Origin: Spirochaetales bacterium
Lineage (GTDB): Bacteria; Spirochaetota; Spirochaetia; Treponematales; Treponemataceae
Length of the DNA: 64,000 bases
Reading direction: 5' to 3'
Assembly (NCBI GenBank): GCA_003252395.1
Contig: QKEL01000011.1
Span: 515,585 to 579,584 of the forward strand
Positions 1-9,672 of this stretch are shown piece by piece. The translations under genes were made by a program, and so were the position numbers. The notes under the pieces were generated by a model. The model made no database searches, was not told the DNA's origin, and worked only from the letters and a program-made list of their open reading frames with translations. Each line of letters starts with the position of its first letter. Position 1 is the stretch's first letter.

Positions 1-46
1 ATGCATAGCAGCGTTTCACGTCGATTTTCTTAAACTCCTGCTCCAT
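1..46 (-). CDS. 5' end of an unidentified protein (partial)
   Basis: An ATG at 46-44 on the minus strand opens a frame reading MEQEFKKIDVKRCYA, which runs off the left edge. A strong Shine-Dalgarno sequence (AGGAGG, about 53-58 on the plus strand as CCTCCT) sits at normal spacing before it. Fifteen residues are too few to assign a family. It is transcribed divergently from tcdA. Confidence 0.55.
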   Translation of the reverse strand, partial: MEQEFKKIDVKRCYA

Positions 47-76
47 AGAACAACCTCCTCAGGAATCAGTGCCTAC

Positions 77-105
77 ATATTGATCTTCCGAGGACTGAGT
101 GTCAA
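77..105 (-). promoter_or_regulatory. Candidate promoter for the left-edge gene
   Basis: On the minus strand a consensus -35 TTGACA (105-100) is followed after 17 nt by CAATAT (82-77), a weak -10. The predicted start near 70 gives a leader of about 25 nt that includes the AGGAGG site. The -10 matches only three of six consensus bases, so this is tentative. Confidence 0.35.
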
Positions 106-300
106 ATACATTTTTGCCCTTTTTCGGGCGATGTATCTCTTTGTCCTGTATAGAATAAACAAATTTGAGAAAATGGACCTGATGCCCGGCATCCCTTCGC
201 CTTTCTTGTCGGGCGCATTCGTTCCGGAAGGGGAAAAGGCGTTGCCGATTGCGTCCGAAAAGGAATGCGGGTATGCTCATGGCCATTGCGAGGAGCGTGT

Positions 301-1059
301 ATGGTAACCCAGTTTTCCAGAAGCGAGTTGGTCTTGGGGATCGGCTCGACCTCCCTTTTGGCCTCGAAACGGGTCGCGGTTTTCGGTCTTGGCGGCGTGG
401 GATCCTTCGCCGTGGAGGCCTTGGCCCGTTCCGGCATCGGCTCATTCTTGCTCGTGGATTCGGACGCGATTTGCCTTTCCAACGTGAATCGGCAGTTGTT
501 CGCGACGCACTCGACCTTGGGGCGTCGCAAGACCGAGGTTGCCCGGGATCGAGTTCTCGATATCAATCCGGCGGCCCGCGTCGAGCTTTATACGGGGATA
601 TTCGGAACGGACACGGTAGGGGATTTCGATTTCGGTTCGTTCGATTACGCGGTGGATTGCATCGATACGGTGACCTCGAAGCTCTTGCTCGTCGAACGGT
701 GCAAGGCGGCGGGCACGCCCCTGATCGCGTCCATGGGGACGGGGAATAAGCGGGACCCGTCACGCTTTGAATTCGCCGACATTTCGGAAACGTCGGTTTG
801 CCCCCTAGCCAGAGTGATGCGGCACGAGGTAAAAAAGCGCGGGCTCGGGCCATTGCGTGTGTTGTACTCAAGGGAAGAGCCCGTTTCGGCGCGGGAGACC
901 TCGCCGCGGGCGGAGATGGCGGGAAGCGCCGAGGGCGGGGCTTCCGCGGGCTCCGTAACAAAACGCGTCGTGCCGGGAAGTCTGCCCTTTGTCCCCTCCG
1001 TAGCGGGGTTATTGATCGCCGGCGAGGTCGTCAGAACCTTGCTGGACGCGCGTAAATAA
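301..1059 (+). CDS. tcdA: tRNA threonylcarbamoyladenosine dehydratase (TcdA/CsdL, ThiF/E1 family)
   Basis: This 252-residue cytoplasmic protein has the E1-like Rossmann nucleotide-binding motif FGLGGVGSFAVEALARSG near its N-terminus, followed by DSDAICLSNVNRQLF. The family-typical block NKRDPSRFEFADI then SVCPLARVMR lies in the middle. TcdA cyclises t6A37 of tRNA to ct6A in an ATP-dependent reaction. I chose ATG 301 because AGGAG at 291-295 lies five bases upstream; the in-frame ATG at 265 has no such site. A TATGCT -10-like box at 272-277 would give a leader of about 17 nt. It stands alone, 82 nt upstream of the GGDEF/EAL gene. The assignment is by motif recognition; a general ThiF-family role is the alternative. 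Confidence 0.88.
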   Translation: MVTQFSRSELVLGIGSTSLLASKRVAVFGLGGVGSFAVEALARSGIGSFLLVDSDAICLSNVNRQLFATHSTLGRRKTEVARDRVLDINPAARVELYTGIFGTDTVGDFDFGSFDYAVDCIDTVTSKLLLVERCKAAGTPLIASMGTGNKRDPSRFEFADISETSVCPLARVMRHEVKKRGLGPLRVLYSREEPVSARETSPRAEMAGSAEGGASAGSVTKRVVPGSLPFVPSVAGLLIAGEVVRTLLDARK

Positions 1060-1140
1060 CGGCATTTCATTGACGGTCGGACCCGAAGCGCTATACTTCT
1101 ATTCCAGGAGCCGATAAAAAACATCGGAATAACCATCGGG

Positions 1141-3927
1141 ATGAAGATTAGGACGAAATTGCTCGTGCTTACGGCGATTCTGATACTCCTCTTCGTGGCG
1201 AGCATGCTCGCGGTCACCGCGGGCGCGGTCAATAGGGGAATACGCGAGGCGGAAATGGATATCGCCGCCGCTGATTTGTCCCGCGTCACGGGCGCGATAG
1301 ATTACGAGTCCGAATCGCTCGCCAAAACCGTCGCCGATTACGCGGTGTGGGATTCCTCCTGGCAATACGCCCGGGGGGAAAATCCCGGGTTTTGGGAGGA
1401 GAACTTCCTTTCCTCGACCTTTGAAAACCTGGGAATTTTCGCGGTTATCTTCCTGGACGGCGCGGGGCAAACGGTCCGGTCGTCGGTATACGATTACGCG
1501 ACCCAGAGCGTTGTCCATGGGCGGTCTTTCATGGACTTCGCCGTTTCCGCTTCCTCCTCCGTCCCGGGTCGGTCCGGAACTGGCTTCGCGAACTGTAACG
1601 GCGTGCCGGTGCTGTTTCGTGCCTCTCCCATACTGAAGAGCGACGGTACCGGGCCCGAGTCCGGTACCTTAATCATGTGCGTGCGCCTTGACCCGAGTTT
1701 CACCGAGCGGCTCGCGGACCGCACGCGCGTCGCGCTCGGCCAGTTTTCTCGGCCCTTCCCCGATGGACTGTCGGGCGTTCGCGAGACCGATACGCTGATC
1801 ACGGGCCTGGAGGAGCAAGCCTCGCGCGCGACGATTTTCGGGTATGCCTCCTACCGCGACGAAGCCGGCAATCCGGTATTCACGGTTCGCACCGAAACGC
1901 GCCGCTCCCTAACCCGGGAAGCACGGCGTATTATTCGGGGACTCCTCGTCATTTACCTCATTCTGGCGCTGTTCTTCATAGCCGCCGTCAATTTCGGATA
2001 CCTCCATTCGTTCGCGAGGCCCCTGGCGCGCCTTGAGTCCGAAGTTGACTCCTTTGGCCTTGAAAGCCCCCACGACGAGAAAGCCTTGGCGCCCCTTTCG
2101 GGCAGGAACGACGAAATCGGTAAGATCGCGCGCTCGATTCGGGATATGCATGCCCGGGTGAGGACGGCCCATGAGGAAGTCCGCCAATTGAACGACGAGC
2201 TTGAGGAGATGGTCCGAAAGCGGACCATCGAGCTCCTCGACGCCAACAGCGAACTGACCATTTTCAAGAAGATCCTCGACAATACCGGGGAAGCGGTGGT
2301 GATAACCGATCTCGACGGCTCGATTATCGAGGCGAACGAGGCCATGTGCCGCATGACGGGATACGCGCGGGACGAAGTGATAGGCCGGAATTCCCGCATG
2401 TTCAAGTCGGGCCGCCACACGAACGATTTTTACCGGGAAATGTGGGAACGGCTTCGGACCGATAGCCATTGGGAATGGGAAATTTGGGACCGGAGAAAGG
2501 ACGGCTCCGTGTATCCGAAATGGCAAACCATTAACGTTTTGCACGGGGAGAACGGGGTTCCCCTGCACTATATCGGGGTGTCGACCGATATCTCGGTCAT
2601 AAAGGAAGCGGAAGAGAAGCTGAACCACCTAGCTTACTACGATCCGTTGACGGGCCTGCCGAACAGGATGCTTTTTTCCGACCGGATCGAGCACGAAATC
2701 GCGAGTTCCCGACGCGAGGGGTTTTCCTTCGCGGTGCTCTATCTGGACCTGGACCGGTTTAAGCACGTTAACGACAGCCTGGGCCATGTCGCCGGGGATA
2801 CCCTCCTCGTGCAGGCCTCGGACCGAATGAAGGAGTGCGTGCGCGAATCGGATACCCTGTGCCGGATCGGCGGCGACGAGTTCGGCATCGTGCTCCAGAA
2901 CCTGAACCGGGAAGACGGGGCGGGCATAGTCGCCCAAAAACTGGTGAATAGGCTTTCCCAGCGGTTTGAGATAAACGGCAACGACGTTTATATCGGCGTG
3001 AGCCTCGGTATCGCCATATACCCGAAAGACGGCGCGGACACGGACTCCCTGATACGGAAGGCCGACGGCGCGCTGTTTATCGCGAAGGAAGAGGGAAAGG
3101 GCCTGTATCGGTACGCCTCGAGCGAGATTGAGCTGGTGAATAAAAGCCGCCTCGCCATCGAAAGCCGGATGCATCGCGCGCTGGAGCGCAATGAATTCGT
3201 GCTTTACTACCAACCTCAGGTTAGCGCGGAGCGCGCCACCCCCTTCATGAATAACGGCCTTACCGGGTGCGAGGCGTTGATTCGCTGGCAGCAGGATCCC
3301 GACACCATGGTTTCGCCGGGCGAATTCCTGCCCGTCGCGGAAGACACCGGGTTTATCGCCCCGCTGGGCGACTGGGTCCTGCTTCAAGCCTGCCGCGACG
3401 CGAAGCGGTGGGAAGACGCGGGGCATCCGGTGGCGGTGGCCGTAAACGTCGCGACCCGGCAATTCGATACGGGCAATTTCGAGGATCGCGTCGCTTCCGT
3501 ATTGGCCACCACGGGCCTGTCTCCCCATTTGCTGAAACTGGAGGTGACCGAATCCGGGTTCATGCGCAATATAGAGCGGGTTACCGATATCATGAACCGT
3601 ATCCGCGAGACGGGGGTTACCTTCGCCATCGACGATTTCGGGACGGGCTATTGTTCCATGAATTACCTAAATCGCCTGCCGGTAAACTGCCTCAAGATAG
3701 ACCAATCCTTCGTGCGTTCGATCGACGACGAGGGTACCGGGGGCGATATAGTGGACGCCATCGTCTCCATGGCCAAGGCCTTCGGGCTGGTCTCCATCGC
3801 CGAAGGCGTGGAAACCTTCGAACAGCTGGAACGGCTCAGGGGGCACGGTTGCGACCTGATTCAAGGCTACCTGGTTTCCCGCCCGCTGCCCCGGGAGGAA
3901 TTCGAGAAATTCATCGGGATGAGCTGA
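1141..3927 (+). CDS. Membrane c-di-GMP signalling protein: CHASE4-HAMP-PAS-GGDEF-EAL
   Basis: This 928-residue protein begins with a transmembrane helix (about 8-28), followed by an extracytoplasmic sensor region of CHASE4 type (about 50-250), a second helix (about 262-285), HAMP and a coiled linker. A PAS domain (about 370-485), GGDEF (about 490-660) and EAL (about 675-925) follow. The cyclase signature GGDEF is intact and is preceded by RESD five residues upstream, the position of the RxxD inhibitory I-site. The EAL domain keeps EALIRW, DDFGTG and AEGVET, so both diguanylate cyclase and phosphodiesterase activity are possible. The net activity cannot be read from sequence. A TATACT box near 1091 suggests its own promoter; no good Shine-Dalgarno is seen. 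It probably tunes motility or surface behaviour. Confidence 0.93.
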   Translation: MKIRTKLLVLTAILILLFVASMLAVTAGAVNRGIREAEMDIAAADLSRVTGAIDYESESLAKTVADYAVWDSSWQYARGENPGFWEENFLSSTFENLGIFAVIFLDGAGQTVRSSVYDYATQSVVHGRSFMDFAVSASSSVPGRSGTGFANCNGVPVLFRASPILKSDGTGPESGTLIMCVRLDPSFTERLADRTRVALGQFSRPFPDGLSGVRETDTLITGLEEQASRATIFGYASYRDEAGNPVFTVRTETRRSLTREARRIIRGLLVIYLILALFFIAAVNFGYLHSFARPLARLESEVDSFGLESPHDEKALAPLSGRNDEIGKIARSIRDMHARVRTAHEEVRQLNDELEEMVRKRTIELLDANSELTIFKKILDNTGEAVVITDLDGSIIEANEAMCRMTGYARDEVIGRNSRMFKSGRHTNDFYREMWERLRTDSHWEWEIWDRRKDGSVYPKWQTINVLHGENGVPLHYIGVSTDISVIKEAEEKLNHLAYYDPLTGLPNRMLFSDRIEHEIASSRREGFSFAVLYLDLDRFKHVNDSLGHVAGDTLLVQASDRMKECVRESDTLCRIGGDEFGIVLQNLNREDGAGIVAQKLVNRLSQRFEINGNDVYIGVSLGIAIYPKDGADTDSLIRKADGALFIAKEEGKGLYRYASSEIELVNKSRLAIESRMHRALERNEFVLYYQPQVSAERATPFMNNGLTGCEALIRWQQDPDTMVSPGEFLPVAEDTGFIAPLGDWVLLQACRDAKRWEDAGHPVAVAVNVATRQFDTGNFEDRVASVLATTGLSPHLLKLEVTESGFMRNIERVTDIMNRIRETGVTFAIDDFGTGYCSMNYLNRLPVNCLKIDQSFVRSIDDEGTGGDIVDAIVSMAKAFGLVSIAEGVETFEQLERLRGHGCDLIQGYLVSRPLPREEFEKFIGMS

Positions 3928-3946
3928 ACAATGCGCGCGAAGCGGG

Positions 3947-3958
3947 TATGATTGGCCC
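3947..3958 (+). promoter_or_regulatory. -10 element for a predicted leaderless polB mRNA
   Basis: TATGAT (3947-3952) lies exactly six bases before the ATG at 3959, so the expected transcription start falls on the start codon. No Shine-Dalgarno is present. TGAACA 16 nt upstream could be a -35. This is one of several genes in the window with this spacing. Confidence 0.5.
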
Positions 3959-6502
3959 ATGGAACGGGTTCAAGCCAGGGGATTCATCGTGCACGCGTAT
4001 ACCGATCGACGCCGACGGCGGGAACAGGTAATCGGTCGGCTTACCGACGGGCGGAGTTTCGCCGCGAGCTTTCCCGAACGGCCCCGTGAAATCCTGATTC
4101 CCGAAACCTCCCTCCCGCTTCTTCTTTCCTCCTGGCCAAAGAACCTCGCCGCGCCCGAATGGCAGACGGTTCCGTGGAAAACCTTCGCGGGAGAGCCGTG
4201 CCTCTCCCTGACCGATTCCCGGGGCGTTCCCCTCGGCGCCCCAGAGGTCGCCCGTCTTCTCGCTTCGGGTATTCCCGTGCATCGCGACGGGCTGAAGGGC
4301 GCGGCCGCCTTTCTTGCCCGTCGGGGAATCCGGGGCGGCGTGGGCATACGCGGGGAATGTCGGGAAGGCCGCAACGTGGACCTGGTCTTTTCCGACGCCG
4401 AGCTCACGGCCGAGCATGACGTTCGCGCGCCCCTAACCGTGGTATCCCTAGACATCGAAACCGCCGAACCCGCGGGAACGGTCTTGGCCGTCGGCCTTTC
4501 GTCGTTCGTCTTTCCCCCCAACGGCGCCCCGACGGAACGGGCGCGGGAGGCGATTCTCTTTTTCGGCGACGTTCCCGAGCCCCTTCCCCCTGACCTTCCC
4601 CTCGCGTGCTTTCCTTCCGAGGCCGAACTGCTTCGGGCCATGGCAGAAACCCTGCGGGATATGGACCCGGACATCGTCACCGGTTGGAACGTGATCGATT
4701 TCGACTTTCCCCGATTGGCGGCGGCGTTCGAGCGTAACCGGGTCCCCTTTGCCCTGGGTCGCTCGGTGGAGCCGGGAATATTCTTCCCCGCGGACGCAGG
4801 CGATGGCACGGGTCGTTCCTCCCGTGGCTCGGCAGCCGTTTTCCTGCCGGGCCGGCAGGTGCTCGACGCCCTGCGCCTGGTGCGCACCGGTTCCTGGGGG
4901 CTCGAATCCTATGCCCTCGACGCGGTGGCCCGCGACGTATTGGGCCGGGGCAAGACGGTGGAATCGTCCGGGGCCGATAAACTCGCCGAATTGGAACGGC
5001 TGTATCGCGAGGACCGTGAGGCCTTTTGCCGGTATTGCCTGAACGACGCGATCCTCGTTAACGAGATACTCGAGCGAAAGGGCCTGATAGGCCACACGGT
5101 GGAACGGAGCGCCCTGACCGGCGCCTTTCTCGATAAGGCCTGGACCAGCGTCGCGTCTTTCGAGCGGGTATACGCCGAGGGCCTTTTCGCCCGGGGAATC
5201 CTTGAGCCCGGCGAGGATAGCGACCGCCGCGTGTCCGGGGCGGCCGGGGGAACGGTATTGGACCCCCTCGCCGGCTTTTTCGGGCCCGTGGCCGTTTTCG
5301 ATTTCAGGAGCCTCTACCCGAGCGTGATGCGCACGTTTAACGTGGACCCGCTCGCCCACGAATTGGCCCGCAGGGCCTTGGCGACCCAGGCGGGCGGCGC
5401 GGAAGGCGATTCCTTGATCGTCGCCCCCAACGGGGCCGCCTTCGTGCGGGAACCCGGCATTCTTCCCGCGCTCATCGCCCGGTATTTCTCGGAACGGCTC
5501 GCCGCCATAGACCGGGGCGACGACGCCTCGGCATACGTGTACAAGATCCTCATGAACTCCTTTTACGGGGTGCTGGGAACCCCGAAATGCCGCTATGCGC
5601 GAACCGAGCTGGCCGGGGCGATTACCTCCTTCGGGAAATGGTGCCTGCTTTTCGCGCGGGACTTTTTTACGGGCCGGGGCTTTCGGGTATTGTACGGCGA
5701 CACGGACTCGGTGTTCGTGGAGATGAAGGGCGGCGTGACGGGCGCTCTGGGGTCGGAGAGCGATCCTTCCGGGCCGGAAGAACCTTCCGCGCGGGAGCTT
5801 CGCGGGGCCAGGGCGCTTGAAAGCGAGGCGTCGGAACTTGCCGACCGTTTGAACGCGGCCCTTGCCGCGAGCGTCGGCGAAAAATGGAAGCGCGACTCGC
5901 ACATCTCTATCCGGTTCGAGAAGCTCTACCTCCGCTTTTTCATTCCCCATTTGCGCGGAATCGAGCAGGATGGGGACGATCGCGGGCGGGCCAAGGGCTA
6001 CGCCGGGCTCAGGCTGAGGGCGGACGGGGAAACCGAGACTGAAATTAAGGGGATGGAAGCCGTTCGAAGCGACTATACGCCCTTTGCCCGCCGGTTCCAG
6101 CGCGAATTGCTGGGCATCGTCTTCGGAACGGCGGGAACGGCCGAAACGGAGGCCTACGTGCGCGACCAGGCGGAGCGGCTGTACCGGGGCGAATTCGACG
6201 GTGAACTGGTTTTCAGGAAACGGCTTCGCCGGGCCCCCGACGATTACGTTGCCTCAACGCCGCCGCATATCAAGGTCGCTCGCGCACTCGGGTGGACGAC
6301 GCGGCGCGGAACGGTCGAGTACGTAATGACGGCCAACGGTCCCGAGGCGATCTCGCTTGCGGGCGGAGCGATTGACCGCGCCTGGTACGTGCGGTCGCAG
6401 CTCCTGCCCGTGGCGCGTTCCGTGGGCCTGGCCGCCGGGTTCGACGCCGACGCGCTCCTCGCTTCCCTCCATGCCGACGGGCAGCTAGAGTTCGAGTACT
6501 GA
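3959..6502 (+). CDS. polB: DNA polymerase II (family B, proofreading)
   Basis: This 847-residue protein carries the family-B polymerase motifs in order. Exonuclease motifs: SLDIET (Exo I), DIVTGWNVIDFDF (Exo II) and YCLNDAIL (Exo III). Polymerase motifs: DFRSLYPSVM (motif A), KILMNSFYGVLG (motif B) and YGDTDSVFV (motif C, with the catalytic DTD). The 3'-5' exonuclease and polymerase sites both look intact. It is slightly longer than E. coli Pol II (783 aa). The family handles translesion synthesis and repair rather than bulk replication. It follows the GGDEF/EAL gene by 31 nt but seems to have its own promoter. ATG 3959 was chosen because of the -10 box six bases upstream. Family-B polymerase is patchy in bacteria, so horizontal acquisition is possible, but codon usage looks like that of the neighbours. 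Confidence 0.95.
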   Translation: MERVQARGFIVHAYTDRRRRREQVIGRLTDGRSFAASFPERPREILIPETSLPLLLSSWPKNLAAPEWQTVPWKTFAGEPCLSLTDSRGVPLGAPEVARLLASGIPVHRDGLKGAAAFLARRGIRGGVGIRGECREGRNVDLVFSDAELTAEHDVRAPLTVVSLDIETAEPAGTVLAVGLSSFVFPPNGAPTERAREAILFFGDVPEPLPPDLPLACFPSEAELLRAMAETLRDMDPDIVTGWNVIDFDFPRLAAAFERNRVPFALGRSVEPGIFFPADAGDGTGRSSRGSAAVFLPGRQVLDALRLVRTGSWGLESYALDAVARDVLGRGKTVESSGADKLAELERLYREDREAFCRYCLNDAILVNEILERKGLIGHTVERSALTGAFLDKAWTSVASFERVYAEGLFARGILEPGEDSDRRVSGAAGGTVLDPLAGFFGPVAVFDFRSLYPSVMRTFNVDPLAHELARRALATQAGGAEGDSLIVAPNGAAFVREPGILPALIARYFSERLAAIDRGDDASAYVYKILMNSFYGVLGTPKCRYARTELAGAITSFGKWCLLFARDFFTGRGFRVLYGDTDSVFVEMKGGVTGALGSESDPSGPEEPSARELRGARALESEASELADRLNAALAASVGEKWKRDSHISIRFEKLYLRFFIPHLRGIEQDGDDRGRAKGYAGLRLRADGETETEIKGMEAVRSDYTPFARRFQRELLGIVFGTAGTAETEAYVRDQAERLYRGEFDGELVFRKRLRRAPDDYVASTPPHIKVARALGWTTRRGTVEYVMTANGPEAISLAGGAIDRAWYVRSQLLPVARSVGLAAGFDADALLASLHADGQLEFEY

Positions 6503-6515
6503 GCGGCCGCGCGCC

Positions 6516-7019
6516 CTAGTCTGTCACTGACGCGAAGGCGGCGCCGAGGGTTTTCAGCGAAATAAGGTGTACGAGCGGCGTTCCGAGAAAGCCCCGGGCG
6601 GCGCATGCCGAGCCGTGAACGGTTACCGCAAACCCGTAATCGAACGCGGCGCGGACGGTGGAATCGACGCACATGTTGGTCATCGCCCCGGCCACGTGCA
6701 GTTCCGTCACGCCGAGCCCCTTGAGCGTCTCCTTGAGGCCCGTCTCCCTGAACGAATTGGGGTAGTGCTTAAGGATAACGATGTCGCCGTTCGCGGGCAA
6801 AAGCGACGGGTGGAATTCGGCGCCGCGGGTACCCGGCAGGAAAAAGGAGCTTCCTTCCAGAATCGATTCGTGGCGCACGAATACGACCGGCTTTCCTTCC
6901 GCGCGAAAGCGCTCAACTAGCCGGTGCGCGTTCCGTGCGGCTTTCTTGATTCCCTTCAGAGGAAACCGCCCTCCGGGAAAATAGTCGTTCTGCATGTCGA
7001 TAACGATAAGGGCGTCCAT
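6516..7019 (-). CDS. Isochorismatase-family cysteine hydrolase
   Basis: This 167-residue cytoplasmic enzyme has the family features: DALIVIDMQNDYFPGG with the first catalytic Asp at the N-terminus, and GAMTNMCVDSTVRAAFDYG containing the nucleophilic Cys. The family includes nicotinamidases, N-carbamoylsarcosine amidohydrolases and related amide hydrolases; the substrate cannot be named here. The start at 7019 is supported by AAGGAG about eight bases upstream; a longer in-frame start at 7115 lacks support. It lies head to head with a GlxA-type regulator 108 nt away. That arrangement is typical of a regulator and its target, so an inducible amide or small-metabolite hydrolase is the likely role. 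Confidence 0.85.
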   Translation of the reverse strand: MDALIVIDMQNDYFPGGRFPLKGIKKAARNAHRLVERFRAEGKPVVFVRHESILEGSSFFLPGTRGAEFHPSLLPANGDIVILKHYPNSFRETGLKETLKGLGVTELHVAGAMTNMCVDSTVRAAFDYGFAVTVHGSACAARGFLGTPLVHLISLKTLGAAFASVTD

Positions 7020-7127
7020 ACGTATGCTCCTTTTTAAGAAATGGTCATTGTTCCATCCTACTATCCCTTTTCCCAGGGCGAAATTGGCCGTATAGACAAA
7101 AAGAGTGCGAAACAAGACAATAGAAGT

Positions 7128-8042
7128 ATGATCAATGTCGCCATTCTCTCGCTTCCCGGGGCGTATCTTTCAGGCGTTTGGGGAATTTCCGACATTCTCA
7201 ATTACGCGAACGATGCGTACGGTCGGCGCTTTGAGGCGGAAATCGTTGGCATGGATCGGTTCATCGATTCCTTCGGCGGGTACGACTACGTGATTCTCCC
7301 CCCGTTCAGGACCGGACCAACCGGCTCTTTCGCCTTTCCCGGGTTTGCCGCGCTGGCCCGCGCGTTAGGCAGCGCCGCTAACGCGGGCTCGATCCCGGTG
7401 TCGGTGTGCGCGGGCGCCTTTATTCTGTGCGCCACGGGCATCGCCGACGGCTTTCCGGTCGCGACCCATTGGCAGTTGGCCGAAGCCCTTGCGCGGGAGT
7501 ATCCCGCCGTGCGGGTCCGCAAGGAACTGACCTTGAGGGACGAGGGCCGGTTTATCACCGCGGGCGGCATAACGAGTTTTCAGGACTTGTCGGTGTATCT
7601 CGTGAAGAAGCACGTATCTGCCGAGGCCGCGCTCGCTGTTTCGAGGACCTTCCTCATCAATCCCGAAAACCGAAACCAGCTTCAGTATACGGCGTTGAGG
7701 CTCGAGGCGACGGGGGGCGATCCCTGCGTGGAAAGGGCCCAACGGTTTTTTCTCGAACGGTACCGGGACCCCGTGGGCCCGGCCGACGCCGCGCGCCATT
7801 GTTCGGTGAGCGAGCGGACCCTCTCCCGCCGGTTCGCGGCCGCCGGCGAGGGCTCTCCGGGCGATTACCTGCGCGGGGTCAGGATGGAGCAGGCCCGCGC
7901 CCTGCTCGCGGATACCCGATTGACGCTTTCGGCCATTGCCCCCGAATGCGGGTACCTCGACGTTCCGTCCTTCTGCAGGCTTTTTCGGGCCCGCTTCGGC
8001 GTTTCGCCCGGCGAATACCGCCGGAAAACCGCGGACCGTTAA
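7128..8042 (+). CDS. GlxA-family transcriptional regulator (DJ-1/PfpI domain plus AraC HTH)
   Basis: The 304-residue protein has an N-terminal DJ-1/PfpI-like domain (about 1-190) with [17 protein letters not shown] and ATHW, the nucleophile-elbow region of GlxA regulators. A C-terminal AraC-type double helix-turn-helix follows (about 205-304), ending in the typical [26 protein letters not shown]. The start is set at ATG 7128, where similarity to GlxA proteins begins; the in-frame ATG at 7041 would run back over the divergent promoter region. It most likely controls the divergent isochorismatase-like gene. The sensed ligand is unknown. Its stop codon overlaps the stop codon of the convergent chemoreceptor gene by four bases (8039-8042). 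Confidence 0.88.
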   Translation: MINVAILSLPGAYLSGVWGISDILNYANDAYGRRFEAEIVGMDRFIDSFGGYDYVILPPFRTGPTGSFAFPGFAALARALGSAANAGSIPVSVCAGAFILCATGIADGFPVATHWQLAEALAREYPAVRVRKELTLRDEGRFITAGGITSFQDLSVYLVKKHVSAEAALAVSRTFLINPENRNQLQYTALRLEATGGDPCVERAQRFFLERYRDPVGPADAARHCSVSERTLSRRFAAAGEGSPGDYLRGVRMEQARALLADTRLTLSAIAPECGYLDVPSFCRLFRARFGVSPGEYRRKTADR

Positions 8043-9448
8043 TCCCTGATTTTGAAGGCGAAAACCTGATTCTGGACCTTGTTGATGGACGATATGCTTT
8101 CGTTCAGGCGCATGAGCGAGTCGGTTATGTCCGTCTCGACCTGGCTGGCGTTCTCGGATACGCGAAGCGATGAGTCCTTGACGCGGTCGGTAATGCCGAG
8201 CAGGTTGACCATCTCCGCCGAAATCGCGTTGGTTCCCGTCAGTATTTCCCGCGACCCGCCGTGAATCTCCTCGGTGATGTTGCGGATGGAAGAAAGGGCC
8301 CTGAGTACCTCGTTGCTCCCGCTGGATTGTTCCTCGACCGAGTCCTTGATTTGGCGTTCCACGTTGGTTACCGTGTCCACGGACCGGTTGATTCCCTCGA
8401 AGGCGGTTTCGGTTTCGCCCGAAGTGTGGACCGAGAGCACGATGGATTTTTTGAGGTTGTCCAGGTTCACGGCGATGACCCGCGATTGCTCGTTGGATAC
8501 CTCGGCGAGCTTGCGTATCTCGTCGGCTACCACCGCGAAGCCCCGTCCCGCGTCGCCCGCGTGGGCCGCCTCGATGGCGGCGTTCATTGCCAACAGGTTG
8601 GTCTGGCTCGCGATGCTCGCGATGATATCGTTCGCTTCCATGACGGTATCCGATTGCCGGTGAAGGTCCCCGATGGTAGTCCGCAGTTCCTCTACCGAGC
8701 TGCGGCCCGCGGCCACTGCCCCGTTCAGGTTCTCGAACTCATGGGAGCTTTTTTGCAGGTTGGCCGCGATCGACTGGATATTCGCCATCATTTGCTCGAT
8801 AGCCGCCGAGCTTTGGGACACTATGGCCGACTGGGACTCGATTTTATCGTCCTGGCTTTTCATGGTCCGCGCGATTTGCTCCATCGTGGCCGAAATTTGG
8901 GTAACCGCCGCGGCCTGGCTCAGGTTGTCGCCCTTTACCGCCTCCGCGATGCGGTTAATCTCCGCCGCCTCGTTCATCGCCTTTTCCATGGCGTCGAGCA
9001 GTTCGCCGCTTTTTTCCTCGCTGTCGCGCACGCCGGAGCGTATCGTCGCGATGATCGCCGACAGATTGTCCAGGAAGGAATTGAAATTCTTGCTGAGTAT
9101 GCCGAGCTCGTCCGCGGTTTTGGAGTCCAGCCTGATGGTCAGGTCCTTGGCCCCCACGGCGAGCTCATGGGCGACGGTCGCCGCCTTCTTGATCGGCAGG
9201 CTGATTCGCCAGTTAAGGATCATGAAAAATACCAACCCCACGACGACGCAGCCGCTTGCCGTGAAGGGGTAGATCGCCGGCCCGTAAATTCCGCCCAAAA
9301 TCCCGAGGAATATCTGACTGAGGGAATAGAGCACGAAGGGAACCATAATCGACCTGAGGAAGGATTTCTTGAAGAAAAGGCGAACCAAAACGAGAAAGAG
9401 GGGAACCCCGATGGCTGAGGCAACGATAAACGCGATGTATTGACCCAT
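8039..9448 (-). CDS. Methyl-accepting chemotaxis protein without a large periplasmic sensor
   Basis: This 469-residue protein has about three membrane helices in its first 80 residues and no sizeable extracytoplasmic domain. A HAMP-like segment and a long coiled-coil cytoplasmic signalling domain follow. The hairpin tip is recognisable ([20 protein letters not shown] then [16 protein letters not shown]), the region that binds CheA and CheW. It probably senses a signal within or at the membrane, or an internal energy signal. The start at 9448 is supported by GGAG upstream; an in-frame ATG at 9505 lacks support. There is no CheR-tethering pentapeptide at the C-terminus. It is convergent with the GlxA regulator. 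Confidence 0.93.
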   Translation of the reverse strand: MGQYIAFIVASAIGVPLFLVLVRLFFKKSFLRSIMVPFVLYSLSQIFLGILGGIYGPAIYPFTASGCVVVGLVFFMILNWRISLPIKKAATVAHELAVGAKDLTIRLDSKTADELGILSKNFNSFLDNLSAIIATIRSGVRDSEEKSGELLDAMEKAMNEAAEINRIAEAVKGDNLSQAAAVTQISATMEQIARTMKSQDDKIESQSAIVSQSSAAIEQMMANIQSIAANLQKSSHEFENLNGAVAAGRSSVEELRTTIGDLHRQSDTVMEANDIIASIASQTNLLAMNAAIEAAHAGDAGRGFAVVADEIRKLAEVSNEQSRVIAVNLDNLKKSIVLSVHTSGETETAFEGINRSVDTVTNVERQIKDSVEEQSSGSNEVLRALSSIRNITEEIHGGSREILTGTNAISAEMVNLLGITDRVKDSSLRVSENASQVETDITDSLMRLNESISSINKVQNQVFAFKIRD

Positions 9449-9672
9449 ACTCACTCCGACTAAAGTACTGGTTACAATGATATCCCGGAGCGGGGCGAAT
9501 CGCAAACATTCAAAACCTCCAAAAAGGCGAAAAACGTTAAATATTGAGTTTTTTTTTCAAATGAGTGATAAGTTTTCCACGATAGACTATCATTATGTAA
9601 GGCAAAAAAAATGTGGGGCGTACCGCGGCAGGGTCCACGGTACACGAGACTTGGGTTATATAAGGAGCGATT

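Noticed and set aside
265..300. Longer N-terminus for tcdA
   Set aside because: The extra 12 residues are not family-like, and AGGAG precedes ATG 301.
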